A stretch of 9,227 nucleotides of DNA from an uncultured Magnetococcales bacterium (GTDB taxonomy: Bacteria > Pseudomonadota > Magnetococcia > Magnetococcales > Magnetaquicoccaceae), in assembly GCA_903913345.1 (NCBI GenBank), contig CAIWLA010000702.1, forward strand, positions 1 to 9,227, in the 5' to 3' direction. Shown one piece after another: positions 6,476 through 9,227 of this stretch (position 1 is its first letter; every line of letters starts with the position of its first letter). Both the position numbers and the translations under genes were made by a program. The notes under the pieces are model-generated. The model worked only from the letters and a program-made list of their open reading frames with translations. It did no database searches and was not told where the DNA came from.

Positions 6476-7690
6476 TCATTCCTTCTGCGGACGGAAGACG
6501 ATTTCCAACTCCCGGCATTCCGGGCAACCGGTGGGTGGTTGATCCACCGTGGGCGTCTTTTGAATGGCGTGAATGACGGAACGGTCAAAAACGGCATTTC
6601 CGGAACTCCGGCCAACCCGTGGATTCGCCAGTGAACCATCCGGTCTGACCTCGACCACCACGACCATGGCCAGGTTGCTTTCATTGGGCAGGCCACTTGG
6701 TTTGTTCCAGTTTTCATAAATTTTGCCCTGGATCTTGCGCTGCCAGAGGCCAACCGTCAGATTGGAGGCACGGGGTTCCTGGTCAACGGCTGCCGGTTGC
6801 GCAGGGACCGATGGGGGCGGAGTCGCCGGGGCCGCCGCCGCCGGTCGCGGAGCCGGTTGGTTGGGCTGCGGTTTGGGTTGGCTGGGCTGCATCTTGGCAA
6901 TGGCCGCCGCGATATCCGAAAAATCGCCCTTTTTGTCCTTGACCGGTTCAGCGGGTTTTTTCTCGTCCTTTTTGGCGGTTTTGTCCTCAACCGGTTTTTT
7001 CGGTTCCGGTTCTTTGTCCTTTTCCTTTTTCTTCGGCTCTTCCTTCTTTACCACTTTGGGTTCCGGTTTGGGTTCCGGTTTGGGCGCGGGCTTGGGTTCC
7101 GGTTTGGGTTCCGGTTTGGGCGCGGGCTTGGGTTCCGGCTTGGGTTCCGGCTTGGGTTCTGGTTTGGGCGCGGGTTTGGGTTCCGGCTTGGGTTCCGGTT
7201 TGGGTTCCGGCTTGGGTTCCGGCTTGGGCGCGGGCTTGGGTTCCGGCTTGGGTTCTGGTTTGGGCGCGGGCTTGGGTTCCGGCTTGGGTTCTGGTTTGGG
7301 CGCGGGCTTGGGTTCCGGCTTGGGTTCCGGCTTTGGCTCAACCATCGGTTTAACCGGCGGTGGTGGTGGTGGCAATTTGATCGGTTCCACCGGTGGTGGT
7401 GGCGGTGGTGGCAACATGGGCTTGACCGGTTGTATGGGCGATACGACCTTGACCGGTTCGACGATCGGTGCCACATCCTCCGGTTCTTCCGCCTGGGGTG
7501 CTGTCTCTTCAACGGGTTTTGGTGTTGATTTGAGTTTGGGTGCATCGGACGGTGGCAACTGAACCAGACTGACCATCACGGGCGGAGTCAGCTCCTTTTC
7601 CGGTTGCGAAAAAGGGCTGAACAACGCCAGGGCCAATACCAACAGGTGGCCGACGATCGATACAATCAGTGGTTTGCGATGGGATAGCAT
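6476..7690 (-). CDS. tolA: TolA-like envelope protein with PEPK-repeat rod
   Basis: TolA is anchored in the inner membrane, energised by TolQ-TolR, and reaches across the periplasm to draw in the outer membrane during division. The 404-residue protein has a membrane anchor (about 8-26, with the SxxxH motif Ser11/His15 that contacts the motor in TolA and TonB). Pro-rich stretches (94-114, two polyproline runs) follow, then a PEPK/PAPK repeat rod (118-212) and a charged Lys/Glu segment (213-256). A linker leads to a TonB/TolA C-terminal domain (about 308-402). The domain has [17 protein letters not shown], then [23 protein letters not shown]. It ends in an unusual CPEC (389-392). The rod resembles TonB, but position directly after tolR makes TolA the better call. 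It starts 5 bp after tolR with no clear ribosome binding site, so coupling is likely. Confidence 0.88.
   Translation of the reverse strand: MLSHRKPLIVSIVGHLLVLALALFSPFSQPEKELTPPVMVSLVQLPPSDAPKLKSTPKPVEETAPQAEEPEDVAPIVEPVKVVSPIQPVKPMLPPPPPPPVEPIKLPPPPPPVKPMVEPKPEPKPEPKPAPKPEPKPEPKPAPKPEPKPEPKPAPKPEPKPEPKPEPKPEPKPAPKPEPKPEPKPEPKPAPKPEPKPEPKPAPKPEPKPEPKVVKKEEPKKKEKDKEPEPKKPVEDKTAKKDEKKPAEPVKDKKGDFSDIAAAIAKMQPSQPKPQPNQPAPRPAAAAPATPPPSVPAQPAAVDQEPRASNLTVGLWQRKIQGKIYENWNKPSGLPNESNLAMVVVVEVRPDGSLANPRVGRSSGNAVFDRSVIHAIQKTPTVDQPPTGCPECRELEIVFRPQKE
7055..7339 (-). repeat. 12-bp tandem repeat coding for the TolA PEPK rod
   Basis: About 24 tandem units of 12 bp each code for PEPK or PAPK (TolA residues 118-212). 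They show a higher-order pattern, mostly 36 bp, of two PEPK and one PAPK, with longer runs in the middle. Units differ mainly by silent changes (TTG/CTG-like third positions and TTCCGG versus TTCTGG). Near-identical copies make the tract prone to slippage and likely length-variable between strains. Any length change in whole units keeps the reading frame. Confidence 0.9.
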
Positions 7691-7695
7691 AAAAT

Positions 7696-8121
7696 TTATT
7701 GCGCAGGGGGTTCGGTAACCAAACCGATTCGATCCACGCCCGCCTGTTGCAACTGGGACATGACGAGCATGACCGAGCCATAGGGCGTTCTTTGGTCACC
7801 CTTCACAAAAACAGGCACTTCGGGATTGTTTTTGCGGATGGCCGCCACTTTCTCGATCAATTGGGTCGTGGTTTGCTCGCTCTTCTCAATGTAGGTCTTC
7901 CCATTCTGGGTAACGGTAATGATCAATGGTTCCTGCTTGGAGGTGAGCGGAGAGGCGTGGGTCGAAGGCAGATTGACATCCACCCCTTGCGTCAACAACG
8001 GTGCCGTCACCATGAAGATGACCAGAAGAACCAGCATGATATCCACCATGGGTGTGACATTGATATCACTCATGGTGCCGAGTTCCGACCCCTGGCTGTT
8101 TAAATTGACACCCATGCTCAT
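7696..8121 (-). CDS. tolR: TolR, Tol-Pal motor protein
   Basis: TolR forms, with TolQ, the proton channel that energises TolA. The 141-residue protein (E. coli TolR is 142) has a short cytoplasmic start and one membrane helix (about 25-44). Within it, Asp27 in [13 protein letters not shown] matches the proton-carrying Asp23 of E. coli TolR. A periplasmic ExbD/TolR domain (about 55-138) follows, containing [21 protein letters not shown]. The ATG overlaps the tolQ stop as ATGA. GGAGG lies 9 nt upstream within the tolQ end, which favours the ATG at 8121 over the one two codons later. Confidence 0.95.
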   Translation of the reverse strand: MSMGVNLNSQGSELGTMSDINVTPMVDIMLVLLVIFMVTAPLLTQGVDVNLPSTHASPLTSKQEPLIITVTQNGKTYIEKSEQTTTQLIEKVAAIRKNNPEVPVFVKGDQRTPYGSVMLVMSQLQQAGVDRIGLVTEPPAQ

Positions 8122-8828
8122 GAGGATTTTCCTCCGCGACGCGCGCTCTGCCGTTCCAGAATGTTCAAAAATTCGGCCCCGAAATTGTCCATTTTTTGGT
8201 GAAAACGGCGCAAATTGGTTGCATATTTATTGTAGGCGATCACCGCCGGGATGGCCGCCACCAGCCCCATGGCCGTGGCAATCAGGGCCTCGGCGATACC
8301 CGGAGCCACCATGGTCAAGGTGGTGTTTTTGGCTCCCGCCAACCCCAGGAAAGAGTTCATGATCCCCCACACTGTCCCAAACAGACCGATAAAGGGAGAG
8401 GTCGAACCGGTGGTGGCCAGAAAGGTCAATCCCCGTCCCAGGTTGTCCATCTCCCGATTGAGGGCGACGGTCATGGAGCGGCGAATGTTGGGCAGCAAAT
8501 CGCCGGCTTCTGAGGTCGTTGGTACGCCGTCTTCGCCTTCCCAGCGTTTCCATTCCCGGAAACCCGTGATGAAGACGTTGACCAGGGGACTGTCCGGCCA
8601 CTCGCGGGCTGCGGTCTGATACAGCTTGGCAATGCTGCCACCGCTCCAGAACCGCTCCTCGAAGGCGGTGGCCTCGCGGGTGACGCGGCGGAAGAGCAAC
8701 CACTTTTCGATAATAATTTTCCAGGACCAGATGGAGGCTGCCAACAAGAGCAGCATGACCATCTTGACCACGGGACCGGCTTGGGCGACCAGTTCCAGGG
8801 GGTTATGGTTGGCGAGTGTTTCGTTCAT
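8118..8828 (-). CDS. tolQ: TolQ, Tol-Pal motor protein
   Basis: TolQ is the three-helix inner-membrane stator that assembles around TolR and conducts protons. The 236-residue protein (E. coli TolQ is 230) has helices at about 19-41, 134-156 and 172-198. The motifs are the family's: FWSGGSIAKLYQ (60-71), GSTSPFIGLFGTVWGIM (141-157) and APGIAEALIATAMGLVAAIP (175-194). Thr152 and Thr185 correspond to the channel threonines 145 and 178 of E. coli. The ATG at 8828 lines up with the family N-terminus; an in-frame GTG at 8933 would add 35 atypical residues and overlap ybgC. There is no strong ribosome binding site. The 73-bp gap after ybgC (8829-8901) contains no clear promoter, so readthrough from ybgC is likely. 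Confidence 0.95.
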   Translation of the reverse strand: MNETLANHNPLELVAQAGPVVKMVMLLLLAASIWSWKIIIEKWLLFRRVTREATAFEERFWSGGSIAKLYQTAAREWPDSPLVNVFITGFREWKRWEGEDGVPTTSEAGDLLPNIRRSMTVALNREMDNLGRGLTFLATTGSTSPFIGLFGTVWGIMNSFLGLAGAKNTTLTMVAPGIAEALIATAMGLVAAIPAVIAYNKYATNLRRFHQKMDNFGAEFLNILERQSARRGGKSS

Positions 8829-8901
8829 GAGTAGACCATTTGGTAAAATGTTAACCTGAGTATATTCGGGTAAAACCCTCTCCTGGGTCGCGGGCGATGG
8901 T

Positions 8902-9227
8902 TCACGGGCGACTGGTGCGGCGTTCCGGGTCACGCAAGGCGTGCAACAGATCGTCCGGCAGACGGGTTGGCTTGAACCGGTTGTCCAGCGCGACGAGGCG
9001 CACCACGGCCTGAATCAGTTGTCGTTGGTCCTGATCACGGTACACCGCCTGTTGCAGGGTCAAACTGGCCAGCCTTTGTTCTTGCAATACCACCGAGACG
9101 GTCAAGGTGTCATCCAACCGTGCCGGAGCCAAAAACTGGATCACCATTTTCATGACGGCGAACAGCAGACCCCGTTCCCGGCCAAGCCGCTCCTGGCTGA
9201 ACCCCCACTGACGCAACCATTCGGTCC
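8902..9227 (-). CDS. ybgC: YbgC, Tol-Pal-associated acyl-CoA thioesterase (5' end cut off)
   Basis: YbgC is a cytoplasmic hotdog-fold acyl-CoA thioesterase whose gene leads the tol operon in many proteobacteria. The window holds the C-terminal 107 residues. The reading frame runs off the window edge with TEWLRQWGFSQ, the usual YbgC stretch after the missing N-terminal third that carries the catalytic Asp. Downstream the hotdog core shows VMKMVIQFLAPARLDDTLTV and later RFKPTRLPDDL, both characteristic. An apparent TTG start at 9216 is only an internal Leu codon. It lies 73 bp before tolQ on the same strand. Confidence 0.92.
   Translation of the reverse strand, partial: TEWLRQWGFSQERLGRERGLLFAVMKMVIQFLAPARLDDTLTVSVVLQEQRLASLTLQQAVYRDQDQRQLIQAVVRLVALDNRFKPTRLPDDLLHALRDPERRTSRP

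Noticed and set aside
5234..6634. 466-codon plus-strand open frame opposite glcF
   Set aside because: Antisense shadow; glcF carries all its iron-sulfur and CCG motifs on the other strand.
6723..7562. Long plus-strand open frames coding for Gly/Leu/Ser- or Phe/Arg/Gly-rich repeats opposite tolA
   Set aside because: They are the antisense reading of the PEPK repeat. tolA has a membrane anchor, a TonB-type domain and operon context; the antisense frames have no recognisable domain. The resemblance to Gly-Leu magnetosome repeats is coincidental.
8829..8901. Promoter-like TTTACC and TAACAT boxes before tolQ on the minus strand
   Set aside because: Both boxes match only four of six consensus positions and the spacer is 15 bp, too short to support a call.

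Overview
The window looks like a piece of a high-GC proteobacterial chromosome, most plausibly from a magnetotactic bacterium of the Magnetococcales (Magnetococcia/'Etaproteobacteria') type. The strongest pointer is the gene at 275-871. Its C-terminus carries the Gly-Leu-rich segment and membrane helix found in the magnetosome proteins Mms6 and MamD (Mms7). The rest is ordinary Gram-negative envelope machinery (Tol system, MltA, Tim44-like protein). The lineage call is inference; no rRNA or core marker is present to prove it.

Layout, plus strand (1-2700): a near-consensus sigma-70 promoter (150-178) with a leader of about 90 nt drives the mamD-like gene. A strong 12-bp hairpin (896-926) separates it from an unrecognised 194-residue soluble protein gene (1011-1595). 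A 304-bp gap follows, with overlapping inverted repeats just after the stop and a three-unit array of GGGTCC-type palindromic repeats (1682-1758). Next comes a prepilin-like gene (1900-2700) with a class III leader and an EF-hand-like loop.

Layout, minus strand (9227 down to 2765): a compact gene train runs ybgC (5' end cut by the window edge), tolQ, tolR, tolA, glcF, a Tim44-like gene, then mltA. tolQ/tolR and glcF/tim44 overlap by ATGA, tolR-tolA are 5 bp apart and tolA-glcF 9 bp apart, so the genes from tolQ to the Tim44-like gene are probably cotranscribed, with mltA 76 bp further on. The two strands converge at 2701-2764.

How the genes fit together: TolQ and TolR form the proton-driven motor in the inner membrane. 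TolA spans the periplasm towards the outer membrane; MltA is an outer-membrane lipoprotein that cleaves peptidoglycan; together they suggest an envelope-constriction and cell-wall remodelling unit. tolB and pal, which usually follow tolA, are absent and the iron-sulfur subunit gene glcF sits in their place. TolA itself is unusual: its periplasmic middle domain is a long PEPK/PAPK repeat, as in TonB, not the Ala/Lys helix of enterobacterial TolA. The plus-strand genes have no obvious functional tie to the Tol train, and the window may lie at the edge of a magnetosome gene region.
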